DNA of 64,000 bases from JAHRVQ01 sp963976815 (GTDB lineage Bacteria > Pseudomonadota > Gammaproteobacteria > Pseudomonadales > Azotimanducaceae). The stretch covers positions 1-64,000 of the forward strand of contig CAXBLU010000002.1 of the NCBI GenBank assembly GCA_963976815.1. Direction: 5' to 3'. Below are positions 7,095 through 15,851 of this stretch, one piece after another; positions within the stretch are counted from its first letter, which is position 1, and every line of letters begins with the position of its first letter. The position numbers were made by a program, and so were the translations under genes. Below the pieces are notes generated by a model. That model worked only from the letters and a program-made list of their open reading frames with translations. It was not told where the DNA came from and ran no database searches.

Positions 7095-8870
7095 GTGAAG
7101 TTTTTAGTTAAAGCCGAAGATTCTGACCAGTACTACTACTGCGCTTCGCCAGAGGTGGTGATTACAGCAAACAATGCCTCGGAATTACGTCCAGCAATTC
7201 ATCAAATCGAAACATTACAAGAAGATGGGTACTATCTGGCAGGGTGGTTAAGCTATGGAGCAGGGACCGCGCTAGACCCTCGCCAGTCCGTTGTGCCCGA
7301 TGAATCCTTTCCAATGTTAACTATGTTGGCGAGTCGTGAAGTCGAGAAGATATCACTAGAAGAATACGGCGCTGGGATGCTAACCGGTTTTACCGCCCGG
7401 ATAGATCAGGCTACATACGAGTCTCAATACCAGAGACTGATTGATTACATACTTGCCGGTGATCTCTATCAGGCAAACTTTAGTTTCAGGGCTGACGTCG
7501 GGCCGGTGATTGATCCCTATGCGTTATTTTGCCAATTAGAAACTGCACATCCCGTACCTTATGCAGCGTATATTGAGACCGATGATTGGCAGTTGGTGTC
7601 TCTGTCGCCGGAGCTATTTCTAAAGCGGGTCGGTCAGCTGCTCATCTCCGAGCCAATGAAGGGTACTGTCGAGAGAGGTCTCACTTTCGCTGAGGATGAA
7701 CAGAATCGATTGTTTCTCGAGAGTGATGAAAAGAACTGCGCTGAGAACCTGATGATTGTGGATCTTATGCGCAATGATCTGAGCAAAATCTGTGAGATGG
7801 GCAGCGTAGAAGTTCCAGAGTTGTTTTCCGCAAGACGTTTCCCTTCATTGCATCAATTGGTGAGCCGCGTAGTCGGGCGGTTGCGAGAGCATGTGAACCT
7901 TGAAGAAATACTTCGCGCAACCTTTCCTGCGGGCTCCATCACCGGCGCGCCAAAAATTAGAGCAATGGAAGTGATCTCTGAGTTGGAATCAGAAGGTAGA
8001 AAGGCATACACCGGTAGCGTGGGCTTGTTTATGCCTGGAGGTGATTTTTATCTAAATGTGGCGATTAGAACGCTATCCTGCCAACAACAAAACAAAGGCT
8101 CGCCTGCTGAGTTAGGCGTTGGCAGCGGAGTTGTTGCTAACTCGTCTGGACCTGCTGAATGGAGCGAGTGTTTATTAAAGAGTGACTTCCTTCATTATCG
8201 TCGGCTGCATACGGAGGTTTTTGAAACCATGCTCTGGCAAGGAAGCTTTCTTTGGCTGGAAGCCCACTTGAGTCGACTTGAACAATCCAGCCACTACTTT
8301 TCGATACCTTTTGACGGGCCTGCTGTGCGACATCAACTGAGCGAGCTTGAAGCATCGTTTGAGCAAGGTGAGTACCGTGTGCGGCTTGGGATTGATATAA
8401 CCGGGCAGGTAGAACTACAAAGTACAAAACTTGAACTCATCGGCTGGGGCCGGCCGCGACTCAAATTGCTGATAAGCGCAGGTTCTGTGGATTCGAAAAA
8501 CAGGTATCAATACCATAAGACAGACTATAGACCCCTGTATGAACCAGGGTTTAAGGCAGCAACAGAAGCAGGTTTTGACGAGGTACTGTTCCTGAATGAA
8601 ATGGGCAGTGTTGTTGAAGGTGCTATCAGCAATATCTTCATTCGGTCTGGTTCAACCTGGGTCACGCCTCCGGTTAGCTCTGGATTGCTAGCGGGCATCT
8701 GGCGACAAAATTATCTGGAATCAAATCTTGCTATAGAAGAAGTCATTACAATGGATAGACTCCTGGCCGCGGAAGAAATTCTGATGGGAAACTCACTGCG
8801 CCTGGGCGGCAAGGTAGGCGAAATCTGGTTTAATGGTGCTCTAATCTGGCAAGCAGAGGGAGAAAGCTAA
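7095..8870 (+). CDS. pabBC: Fused aminodeoxychorismate synthase component I / aminodeoxychorismate lyase
   Basis: A 591-residue fusion for p-aminobenzoate synthesis (folate pathway). Residues about 105-370 are the chorismate-binding domain: YQANFSFRAD, SLSPELFLKR, PMKGTVERG and GSITGAPKIRAMEVISELE with the conserved lysine and Mg-binding glutamates. Residues about 380-590 are a class IV PLP lyase (PabC): FETMLWQG, the candidate PLP lysine in YHKTDYRPLYE and EGAISNIFI. The usual N-terminal PabB subdomain is shortened, as in other fused PabB-PabC enzymes. The amidotransferase PabA is not in this window. The start is GTG 7095. The stop overlaps the next start (TAATG). Confidence 0.9.
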   Translation: MKFLVKAEDSDQYYYCASPEVVITANNASELRPAIHQIETLQEDGYYLAGWLSYGAGTALDPRQSVVPDESFPMLTMLASREVEKISLEEYGAGMLTGFTARIDQATYESQYQRLIDYILAGDLYQANFSFRADVGPVIDPYALFCQLETAHPVPYAAYIETDDWQLVSLSPELFLKRVGQLLISEPMKGTVERGLTFAEDEQNRLFLESDEKNCAENLMIVDLMRNDLSKICEMGSVEVPELFSARRFPSLHQLVSRVVGRLREHVNLEEILRATFPAGSITGAPKIRAMEVISELESEGRKAYTGSVGLFMPGGDFYLNVAIRTLSCQQQNKGSPAELGVGSGVVANSSGPAEWSECLLKSDFLHYRRLHTEVFETMLWQGSFLWLEAHLSRLEQSSHYFSIPFDGPAVRHQLSELEASFEQGEYRVRLGIDITGQVELQSTKLELIGWGRPRLKLLISAGSVDSKNRYQYHKTDYRPLYEPGFKAATEAGFDEVLFLNEMGSVVEGAISNIFIRSGSTWVTPPVSSGLLAGIWRQNYLESNLAIEEVITMDRLLAAEEILMGNSLRLGGKVGEIWFNGALIWQAEGES

Positions 8871-9676
8871 TGCCAAAGGTGCTTTGTCATAACATCTCAA
8901 TCTATTATGAGCTGAAGGGTGAAGGCGAACTCGTATTGTTTATTAGCGGGACCGGTGGCGACCTTAGAGCAAGGCCCAACACTATGGATGGGCCGCTACC
9001 AAAATCTTTCCAGGTGCTCGCCTATGATCAGCGAGGCTTAGGTCAGAGCGATAAGCCTGAATGCGATTACACTATGGCTGACTACGCCGATGATGCGGCG
9101 GCATTGATGGATGCCTTGGCTTGGCAGCGAGCCCATGTAATTGGCGTATCTTTTGGCGGGATGGTTGCTTTGCATCTCGCCCTGCGTCATCCCGAGCGGG
9201 TAAACAAGCTGGTGCTTTGTTGTACTTCCCCCGGCGGATCTATGCCGAGTTACCCCTTTCATGAACTGCCAGCTGACATATCCCCAGAGGAGCGGATGAG
9301 AAAATTGATGGGGATTAATGACAGTCGTCGAGATTCAACCTGGCAGGCAGAAAATCCTGATCAAGTTCAGCAGATGATTCAATACACGATCGACCACGCC
9401 ATTGCAGATCATCAAACGCCTGAGTTTCAAGCCGGTGCACGCCGTCAGTTGCTCGCCCGGGCGGATCATAATGTTGAATCAGCACTGGGTGAAATTACCC
9501 ATGAGACACTCATTTGTGCAGGAAAGTACGACGGGATTGCCGCGGCGGACAATCAGCATGCCATGGCAGCAGCAATCACAAATTCGCAGCTGCGTTGGTA
9601 CGAAGGTGGGCATCTGTTTATCATCCAAGATAAAAATGCCTGGTCGGATATTATTCAGTTCTTGGCTCGCGAATAA
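8870..9676 (+). CDS. Alpha/beta hydrolase
   Basis: The protein has 268 residues. The oxyanion region is ISGTGGD rather than the usual HG, the nucleophile elbow is GVSFGGM (Ser near residue 95), the acid is probably in AGKYDGIAAADN, and the histidine is in YEGGHLFIIQD. The fold resembles PcaD/BioH-like carboxylesterases. It overlaps pabBC by 1 base (TAATG), so both are cotranscribed, and a role beside p-aminobenzoate or folate metabolism is possible but unproven. It converges on the ECF sigma gene 27 bases downstream. Confidence 0.85.
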   Translation: MPKVLCHNISIYYELKGEGELVLFISGTGGDLRARPNTMDGPLPKSFQVLAYDQRGLGQSDKPECDYTMADYADDAAALMDALAWQRAHVIGVSFGGMVALHLALRHPERVNKLVLCCTSPGGSMPSYPFHELPADISPEERMRKLMGINDSRRDSTWQAENPDQVQQMIQYTIDHAIADHQTPEFQAGARRQLLARADHNVESALGEITHETLICAGKYDGIAAADNQHAMAAAITNSQLRWYEGGHLFIIQDKNAWSDIIQFLARE

Positions 9677-9702
9677 CGCTAGAAGCATTGCAGGCGTAAG
9701 GG

Positions 9703-10932
9703 CTAATTTACTGAGTTCTTTTTTTGCATGATCAGTTTTGAGATTGGTAAACTGTTTTCCGAGCAAAGTGCTTGATCTAAGGCGGCCTTCGCCTGCTCCT
9801 CGTAACCGAGTTTTCGCAACGCTTCTGCCCTTGCTAGATGCAAGGGTGCGTAATTTTTCAGATCAAAATCCTGTTCGAGCTTTTCGAGAGCCTGGAGGGC
9901 GGCATCGGGTTGGTGGTTATGGGTCTTTGCTACCGCAGCGCTTATTCGAATTCCCGGTGTAGCTTTAATACGCAGTAATGACTCATACAAACTGTCAATG
10001 GCGTTCCAGTCGGTTCGTTCGAGATTTACATGTAAGGCAGCGATGGCAGCTTCGAGGTGAAATGGCGAAATCTGACTGACTGCTCTGGACTTGAGTAGAA
10101 ATTCATTGCCTCGCTCGATCAGCTGATAGTCCCAGAGACCTCGATCCTGATCAACGAACAGCACCGGGTGACCTGAAGTATCCTCTCGTGCGGCAAAGCG
10201 TGACGCCTGAAAACTGAGCAGTGCACTTAGGGCATAGAATGAGCCGCTTTCGTTTTGATTCAGTCTAGGGTCCGTGGCTATTGTCACCGCGAGCCTGAGA
10301 GCTTCCCGTGCGACGTCTTGACGAATCAGTTGCTCTCCCTGGCGTGGGAAGTAACCAATGTTAAAGCTGGTGTAGATGGTTTGCGCCAGGGTGTCTATTT
10401 CGGCTGAACCCATCTGAGGTTCAGCGCTTCGATCTATATCCGGTACCTGTCCCCTTTTTAGTTTTCGTTTTGCTCGAGCCAGTCGCTGGGAAATCCGTGC
10501 TGTCGAGGAAAGCGTGAGGTTCGCAACTTCCTGGTGGGTAAGCCCTAGGACCAGATTCAACATTAGCAAATGTTGATCCAGCGCCGAAATGCCCTGCTGA
10601 CAGCATAATAAAAGCAGATGGAGTTCAGGGTCTCGACGATCGGTTTCGTCAAACCTTGTGTCAAAATCCACATCGTAGGGTAGCTCGGGTTTTATTTTGC
10701 GGAGCAGGTCGATTGCACGGTTTGACGAAACCCTGTGAAGCCAGGCCCCAGGATTATCTGGGACACCGTCGAACATCCAATGCTCCAGGGCGGAGACAAT
10801 TGCATCCTGAGTCGCATCCTCGATCAAAGTAAGATGCCGGCTGCCAAACCGGGCGAGGAGCTGGGCAACCAGCCGGGACCGTTGTCGCCTGACCAGGCGG
10901 TCAACAACGTCCCGATGGTCAGGTTTAGTCAA
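9703..10932 (-). CDS. ECF42-type sigma factor with C-terminal TPR-like extension
   Basis: About 409 residues from TTG 10932, which overlaps the stop of the YCII gene (GTTGACTAA); the longer frame from 10998 would lie inside that gene. Sigma region 2 (QLLARFGSRHLTLIEDATQD, DNPGAWLHRVSSNRAIDLLR) and region 4 (LVLGLTHQEVANLTLSSTAR then ISQRLARAKRKLK) are clear. The large helical C-terminal part (residues about 190-400) with repeats such as GYEEQAKAALDQAL is typical of ECF42. Known: ECF42 factors lack an anti-sigma factor, are encoded next to YCII/DGPF-domain proteins and are controlled through their C-terminal extension. The adjacent YCII gene fits exactly. Confidence 0.88.
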   Translation of the reverse strand: MTKPDHRDVVDRLVRRQRSRLVAQLLARFGSRHLTLIEDATQDAIVSALEHWMFDGVPDNPGAWLHRVSSNRAIDLLRKIKPELPYDVDFDTRFDETDRRDPELHLLLLCCQQGISALDQHLLMLNLVLGLTHQEVANLTLSSTARISQRLARAKRKLKRGQVPDIDRSAEPQMGSAEIDTLAQTIYTSFNIGYFPRQGEQLIRQDVAREALRLAVTIATDPRLNQNESGSFYALSALLSFQASRFAAREDTSGHPVLFVDQDRGLWDYQLIERGNEFLLKSRAVSQISPFHLEAAIAALHVNLERTDWNAIDSLYESLLRIKATPGIRISAAVAKTHNHQPDAALQALEKLEQDFDLKNYAPLHLARAEALRKLGYEEQAKAALDQALCSENSLPISKLIMQKKNSVN

Positions 10933-11281
10933 CGGATTCGTCCAGTGGCCAGATTTCCAGAGAATCGTTGTGGACAAAGTGCGGATGAGATCTGGCAATT
11001 TTTACAGCGGACTCGAGGGAGTCGGTTTGAATAATCATAATGCCACCGAGAATTTCCGCGATCTCTGTGGTGGGCGCATCGAGTACTTCGATACCGGAAT
11101 CTGTCTTGTTGAGTCGGCGTCCCTCGGCGGTGCTGAGCTTGTGACCGCTGACGTAAATACCTTTTTCTACCTGATCCTGCACCCAGGCCACATAGTCTTT
11201 AATAATATTAATGTAATCGTCTTCAGGGATATCGACATATCGATCGAGGGGGTGATTAAGTAAAAGGGCAAACTTGCTCAT
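10925..11281 (-). CDS. YCII-related (DGPF) domain protein
   Basis: The protein has 118 residues starting MSKFALLLNHPLDRYVDIPE. The YCII fold, a ferredoxin-like alpha/beta dimer, shows in the first strand, the middle GHKLSTAEGRRL and the closing IARSHPHFVHNDSLEIWPLD with the conserved histidines. GGAAATCC precedes the ATG on the minus strand. It is the first gene of a two-gene unit with the ECF42 sigma factor and overlaps it by 8 bases. Related proteins are proposed enzymes or regulators of ECF42; a precise activity is not known. Confidence 0.85.
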   Translation of the reverse strand: MSKFALLLNHPLDRYVDIPEDDYINIIKDYVAWVQDQVEKGIYVSGHKLSTAEGRRLNKTDSGIEVLDAPTTEIAEILGGIMIIQTDSLESAVKIARSHPHFVHNDSLEIWPLDESVD

Positions 11282-11460
11282 AGGGATTTCCTTTTTATTT
11301 CAAAGGGATACCTCATAAACGGGATGTTGATGAGGCTGCTAACTACTCCTTAGTGACGGTTAACCAGCAGTAAAACTGACATATCGAGTAAAAAAATTGG
11401 CTTTTTACTGGCGAATCCTGAGGTTTGACTATACTTAACGGTAAGAATACCGGGAGATTA

Positions 11461-12456
11461 ATGGTGAAACTATCAGCTGCAACCTGCTTCGTCGTACTTG
11501 CCTTCACGAGCTTATCTGTATTTGGAGAAGAAACTCCAACCTGCCGATGGCTGCATTTGGATCAGGATACTCGAGTGTATCAATGTGCGGTATTGCCGCC
11601 AGAAATTGAAGCTGACACTGGACTGGTTGCTGAAGCCCTGCCTGATCCAACTGTACCGCTGGATGAGCAGCAGATATCCGAACCTCAAAAATTTCCTACC
11701 CTTTTGTCGAAGGTGCAAAAGCCAGTAGCACTAAAAGCCGCTGGCGGCATACCAGAATTTCTGCGGGAGTCGGTGCCGCCAGTAACCGAGACAACAAACC
11801 AAAAAGATACTGCCCAGAACAACTCATCCCAGAACATTGCAGTTGTAGCGATAGAAGCGCCAGATGCAGCCAGGGCAAAAATGCGTATTCACGGTGACGA
11901 TCATTTCTATCTACTGCCGAAGTCCCAACAACTTTCTGTCGGCGTATACTCAACGGAGAAGGCTGCAAAGTTACGCCAACAAACCCTGCAAAAGATGGGC
12001 GTCCTGACCGAACTACGATTTCGGGAAAGATTACCGGTTGTTGCAGGAAGCAAACCTCAGGTGAATGAATTCAGAGCAGTAAAAGTCGTTCGCGTTGAGG
12101 AATCGCCTATTGTGCAACGACCAGGGTTGTCGCAGCCGACTAATACTGTTAGCGGTTATCTGGTTGCTACGATTGGTGATCAAAATGAATTGGTTTTACG
12201 TTTGAAGCAGCTTAACGCAACCGACTTTGTTGTTTTAAAAGCAGAGCCATATCGCGGCAGAGTTTCTCTGGGAGTTTACTCTAACTATGCCAATGCGCTT
12301 GCTCGGCAGGACTATTTTAAGAGCCTCGGCATTGATTCTGATTTGATATCAAGAAACGAATCCATGGTGGTGCGGACTACCGTACCGAAAAAAAATGCTG
12401 AGGAAATTGCGCCCTACGGCTTTGATCAAATCGCTCTGCGGCCTTTGGAAATATAA
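11461..12456 (+). CDS. Exported protein with two SPOR-like repeats
   Basis: 331 residues from ATG 11461 (GGGAG 8 bases upstream); the upstream start at 11425 would put a charged stretch before the signal peptide. Residues 1-23 are a signal peptide (MVKLSAATCFVVLAFTSLSV, cut near FGE). A long proline-rich linker follows. Two related segments, QLSVGVYSTEKAAKLRQQTL near residue 165 and RVSLGVYSNYANALARQDYF near residue 280, match SPOR-like repeats (strand, (V/L)GVYS, helix, then L-x-x-x-G). SPOR domains bind denuded peptidoglycan at division sites. A cell-envelope role is inferred; there is no partner gene in the operon. Confidence 0.7.
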   Translation: MVKLSAATCFVVLAFTSLSVFGEETPTCRWLHLDQDTRVYQCAVLPPEIEADTGLVAEALPDPTVPLDEQQISEPQKFPTLLSKVQKPVALKAAGGIPEFLRESVPPVTETTNQKDTAQNNSSQNIAVVAIEAPDAARAKMRIHGDDHFYLLPKSQQLSVGVYSTEKAAKLRQQTLQKMGVLTELRFRERLPVVAGSKPQVNEFRAVKVVRVEESPIVQRPGLSQPTNTVSGYLVATIGDQNELVLRLKQLNATDFVVLKAEPYRGRVSLGVYSNYANALARQDYFKSLGIDSDLISRNESMVVRTTVPKKNAEEIAPYGFDQIALRPLEI

Positions 12457-12458
12457 CT

Positions 12459-12637
12459 TTATCCCTCGATAAGGTATATTTATCCACTTATACGCAGGCT
12501 GAGTGAATTCAATTCAAGATAAATAACTTCATATAAAACAATGAGATAGAACTTTATTTTTGAGGTTATACAAGTTATCCACATCAATGTTCAAATTACT
12601 CAACGATTATCCCTGAGTTATCCCCAACTTATCCCCC
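12459..12637 (+). promoter_or_regulatory. Cluster of DnaA-box-like TTATCC motifs
   Basis: Six TTATCC motifs lie in one orientation: 12459, 12480 (TTATCCACT), 12575 (TTATCCACA, exact DnaA-box consensus), 12607, 12618 (TTATCCCCA) and 12629. The last three are spaced exactly 11 bp apart, one helical turn. The stretch between the second and third motifs (about 12500-12570) is AT-rich. DnaA binding is plausible for the exact and one-mismatch boxes. Whether this is an origin, a titration site or a regulatory array for the downstream RNA is unknown. Confidence 0.55.
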
Positions 12638-12717
12638 ACAGCTTGCAAAGGTTTCACTGGTCTGGGTTGTTGCCTGTGATAAATTACTTTTCAACGGCAA
12701 GGCAAGGAAGACTGTAA

Positions 12718-13236
12718 GCCCCTCGGGGAATACACCAACTAAGTCTTGATCCAAACGACCTGTGCCGGGTCGGGGTCGCCAGGCAAAGGCGGCTTAAGGG
12801 CTTTCATCGCTTCTTCGGAAGCAGCGCCACCGGTTTCGGTTTGCGTGATAAAAGTCTGATTCATCGGTCGAGGCGATCGACCAGATCGATGGGGACGTAT
12901 GCAAAGCGTCGATAAATAATAGCTTGAAGCTAATGGCTGGAGAGCTGCCTTAGGGCAAGGATACAGCCAGGCGATCGAACCACAGGTTCGGCGCGCTAAC
13001 ACCGGGGTTTCGGCCCAGATGCTAGCAAGTCAGCAGGTGGAGAGAGCGTCAGAGTCCAACGAGTCAAGACGAAAGTCTTGACCCGGCGGCTCAAACCGGC
13101 CCACCAGGGTGTGAAAGCATCACGGTTACGTCGGTAGGATGGACCGGGCAGCTATCTGCCTCACCTTCGGGTGACAAGTACTGTTTTGGCCATCATCCTC
13201 ATCTGAAACCTCGCCTTGGCGGGGTTTCTTTGTTTG
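12718..13236 (+). ncRNA. Candidate structured non-coding RNA
   Basis: About 500 bases without a convincing gene contain many compact hairpins: CCCC/GGGG near 12720; GCTTC-TTCG-GAAGC near 12810-12823; GGTCGA/TCGACC near 12863-12880; TAGCTT/AAGCTA near 12922; CGAACC/GGTTCG near 12976-12990; GTCAAGAC-GAAA-GTCTTGAC at 13061-13080; GGCAG/CTGCC near 13148; TCACC-TTCG-GGTGA near 13162-13175. Several have UUCG or GAAA tetraloops. The segment ends in an intrinsic terminator (13205-13236), which sets the plus strand. It lacks the conserved cores of RNase P RNA, tmRNA, 6S and SRP RNA. The 5' end is uncertain. A family I do not recognise is likelier than chance. Confidence 0.5.
13205..13236 (+). terminator. 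Rho-independent terminator
   Basis: GAAACCTCGCC and GGCGGGGTTTC form an 11-pair stem (one G-T pair) around a tight loop, followed by TTTGTTTG. It ends the candidate structured RNA and insulates it from the lemA-type gene that starts at 13292. Confidence 0.85.
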
Positions 13237-13291
13237 TGATCCTCAAAAAAAAATGGTGTAGTTGGTCTTTCCTCATTTTCAGGAGCGATCA

Positions 13292-13888
13292 ATGGAAGTC
13301 AGCAGCATTATTGCCTGGGTAGTGATTATTGGAAGCGTGGTTTGGGCGATTGCGATCTATAACCAGTTAGTTCAGCTCAAGAATCGATTTCAGAATGGTT
13401 TTGCACAGATTGAAGTTCAGTTGAAGCGTCGCTACGATCTGATACCTAACCTGGTGGAAACCGCCAAGGCATACTTGAGTCATGAACGAGAAACCTTAGA
13501 GGCTGTAATTGAAGCGAGAAATATGGCTTCCGCCGGTTTGTCTAAGGCGGCGCGAGATCCCGGTCAAGCAGGAGCAGCTTCAGAGCTTGTTTCCGGCGAA
13601 CAGGCTCTTGGCGGCGCCCTTGCGCGTTTTAATGTTGCCGTTGAGGCTTATCCCGACCTAAAGGCAGACGCCAACATGCGGCAGCTGACTGAAGAGTTAA
13701 CCAGCACAGAAAACAAGGTCGCCTTTTCCCGTCAGGCATTTAATGATCAGGTGATGGCATACAACATATATCGCCAGTCGTTTCCGCAAAAAGTTGTAGC
13801 CGGTTGGTTTGGTCACACCACAGATGCAAGTTTGTTGGAATTTGCTGACAGCGCAGAGATCCAAGCGGCACCTAAAGTCGCCTTCTAG
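13292..13888 (+). CDS. lemA: LemA family membrane protein
   Basis: 198 residues from ATG 13292, with AGGAG at 13281-13285; the earlier TTG at 13262 has no ribosome site. Residues 5-24 are a membrane helix (IIAWVVIIGSVVWAIAIYNQ), then the LemA helical bundle: YNQLVQLKNRFQNGFAQIEV, QLKRRYDLIPNLVETAKAYL, and FNDQVMAYNIYRQSFPQKVV near the end. LemA proteins have a short periplasmic N-terminus and a helical cytoplasmic domain; their function is poorly defined. The M48 protease gene begins 2 bases after its stop, a pairing found in many bacteria. Confidence 0.92.
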   Translation: MEVSSIIAWVVIIGSVVWAIAIYNQLVQLKNRFQNGFAQIEVQLKRRYDLIPNLVETAKAYLSHERETLEAVIEARNMASAGLSKAARDPGQAGAASELVSGEQALGGALARFNVAVEAYPDLKADANMRQLTEELTSTENKVAFSRQAFNDQVMAYNIYRQSFPQKVVAGWFGHTTDASLLEFADSAEIQAAPKVAF

Positions 13889-13890
13889 GC

Positions 13891-15825
13891 GTGGATTTTT
13901 TTAAATCCCAGGATGCTGCCCAGCGCAGTACTCGCTTATTGCTGCTGCTCTTTATTCTAGCAATCGCCAGTATTGTTACGCTGGCTAATCTAACGGTTTA
14001 CCTGATTCTCAAATTCCAATCCCTGGGCACTTTTCAATTTGATTTAGATCTTGCGCTAAAGGTAACGGGGAGTGTGATTGCACTGGTAGCAGTGGGTAGC
14101 CTTTATCGGATCTACTCTCTGAAAGGTGGGGGGGAATCTATCGCCGCAGCACTGGGAGGCCACCTGATTGTCGACGGTGGTTCAAATCTATTTGAGCGGC
14201 GACTGATTAATGTCGTGGAAGAGATGGCCATCGCATCAGGATTGCCAGTTCCTCCGGTCTATCTGATCGATGAAGATGGTATTAATGCATTTGCTGCGGG
14301 ATACGGATCAGGTGACGCCGTGATTGGGATCACAAAAGGTGCAATATTGAATCTTGATCGCGATCAGTTGCAGGGGGTCGTGGCCCACGAATTTAGCCAT
14401 ATTCTAAACGGCGACATGCGACTCAACATTCGCCTGGTTGGAATCCTCCATGGAATATTGATGTTGTCGATTGTAGGCCGCGTCATGCTAGAGGCAAAGC
14501 CCGGTGTTGCGAGGCGAACCTCCCAGGCGTTTCCTGTGCTGTTTCTGGGTTTAAGTTTGTTTCTGATCGGTTATCTCGGAAAATTCTTTGGAGACCTTAT
14601 TAAAGCAGCGGTGAGTCGGCAGCGAGAGTTTTTAGCAGATGCCTCTGCGGTACAGTTTACTCGCAACCCCGAAGGAATTGGCAGCGCCTTAAAACGAATA
14701 GGTGGCCATGCAGCCGGCTCCAATGTGCATCACTCCGGCGCTGAAGAATTTAGCCACCTGTATTTCTCTAGTGGTTTTAGTCGCGCCTTTATCGGTATGT
14801 TGGCAACCCATCCGCCATTAGAGGAAAGAATTCAAAGGCTTGATCCAGCCTGGAGCGGCGAGTTCCTCTTCAAAATGCCTGTTACGGAAATTCCCACCGG
14901 GGCGGATGAACTGGTAGGTGTTCATGGATTTTCAGCAGCAAGTACTGGCAACTCCGCAGCAGTACAGAGCGCGCCGGAGAGCTCAGGATTTGTGAATTCC
15001 GATGCCGTGATTGCGAGTGTTGGCAACCCAGAAATTGCCCAGTTGGCTGTCGCGCGGGATCTGTTAGGGCAAATTCCCGATCTGTTGAGGACCGCAGTTC
15101 GAGAACCCTATTCTGTTCGCGCTGTTGTCTATTTGATTTTTTTGCACGAAGACGACGTTCGGAGGGAAGAGCAGCTTAGGATATTGCAGCGAGACGCAGA
15201 TGTGTTTGTGCGGAGTCGATTAAAAGAACTTATGCTCAAGGTGCAGATAATACCCGCTTCAATTCGGCTTCCGCTGCTGGAGCTGGCTTTGCCGGTACTA
15301 AGGCAGTTAAGTGAGGCTGAGTATCAGCGCCTTGTCTCAAACCTGGCATCTCTGCGCCAGGCAAGCCAGCCTATTAGTCTGGGTGACTGGGCGCTTGGCT
15401 ATTACTTACAACACCACCTTGGGGAAGCCTTTGGCCGAAAACATCCGATGGCACGTAGCATCGAGAGCCGGACGGTCAAAAAGGATATCGGCTACCTGTT
15501 GTCGGTGCTGGCTTACAGTGACCGCAGGGCTGATGTGTCGCCCGGGGTCGCCTTTGCTGCTGGGCAAGAATTGTTAGATTTTGAACTCGAGATTGAGCCA
15601 AAGTCAGCTATCGTAATATCAAAATTAGAGCAGGCAGTTAATGCGCTCGCAAATGTTAAGCCCCTTCAGAAACCCAGAATCCTGAAGGCTTTTATCGCGG
15701 TTATCGCCGCGGATCAAAAGGTGGAAATTGTGGAGGCAGAGCTGGTTCGTTGCTTCGCTGATGCCATTGATTGTCCGTTGCCGCCTATCAACACGAGTGG
15801 AGCTGTGGGAGCTAAAGGATTATAA
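13891..15825 (+). CDS. M48 family (HtpX-like) membrane metalloprotease with long C-terminal domain
   Basis: The protein has 644 residues, GTG start, 2 bases after the lemA stop. Membrane helices lie near residues 16-40 and 52-70. The zinc site HEXXH is in GVVAHEFSHILNGD (near residue 168), with the third ligand Glu in AAVSRQREFLADASAVQF. Two more helices lie between. The last 300 residues are a soluble helical domain found in LemA-linked M48 proteins, with an Ala-rich linker near 350-375. Together with LemA this suggests membrane protein quality control. Substrates are unknown. HtpX itself is about 290 residues, so this is a distinct, longer subfamily. Confidence 0.9.
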   Translation: MDFFKSQDAAQRSTRLLLLLFILAIASIVTLANLTVYLILKFQSLGTFQFDLDLALKVTGSVIALVAVGSLYRIYSLKGGGESIAAALGGHLIVDGGSNLFERRLINVVEEMAIASGLPVPPVYLIDEDGINAFAAGYGSGDAVIGITKGAILNLDRDQLQGVVAHEFSHILNGDMRLNIRLVGILHGILMLSIVGRVMLEAKPGVARRTSQAFPVLFLGLSLFLIGYLGKFFGDLIKAAVSRQREFLADASAVQFTRNPEGIGSALKRIGGHAAGSNVHHSGAEEFSHLYFSSGFSRAFIGMLATHPPLEERIQRLDPAWSGEFLFKMPVTEIPTGADELVGVHGFSAASTGNSAAVQSAPESSGFVNSDAVIASVGNPEIAQLAVARDLLGQIPDLLRTAVREPYSVRAVVYLIFLHEDDVRREEQLRILQRDADVFVRSRLKELMLKVQIIPASIRLPLLELALPVLRQLSEAEYQRLVSNLASLRQASQPISLGDWALGYYLQHHLGEAFGRKHPMARSIESRTVKKDIGYLLSVLAYSDRRADVSPGVAFAAGQELLDFELEIEPKSAIVISKLEQAVNALANVKPLQKPRILKAFIAVIAADQKVEIVEAELVRCFADAIDCPLPPINTSGAVGAKGL

Positions 15826-15851
15826 TTCGCTACCTTATAAACGACTCCACT

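Noticed and set aside
12459..12637. Calling the TTATCC cluster the chromosomal oriC
   Set aside because: Only one exact DnaA box, and no dnaA, gidA or rpmH nearby; kept as a DnaA-box-like cluster only.
12739..13002. Minus-strand ORF of 87 codons inside the structured RNA region
   Set aside because: The first half has no protein character and there is no ribosome site. The last 41 codons (MNQTFITQTETGG...) look a little better, but hairpins and the plus-strand terminator explain the region more simply.
12718..13236. Identification as RNase P RNA, tmRNA, 6S RNA or SRP RNA
   Set aside because: The universal core strings of these RNAs (for example GAGGAAAGUCC or ACAGAA of RNase P) are missing on both strands.
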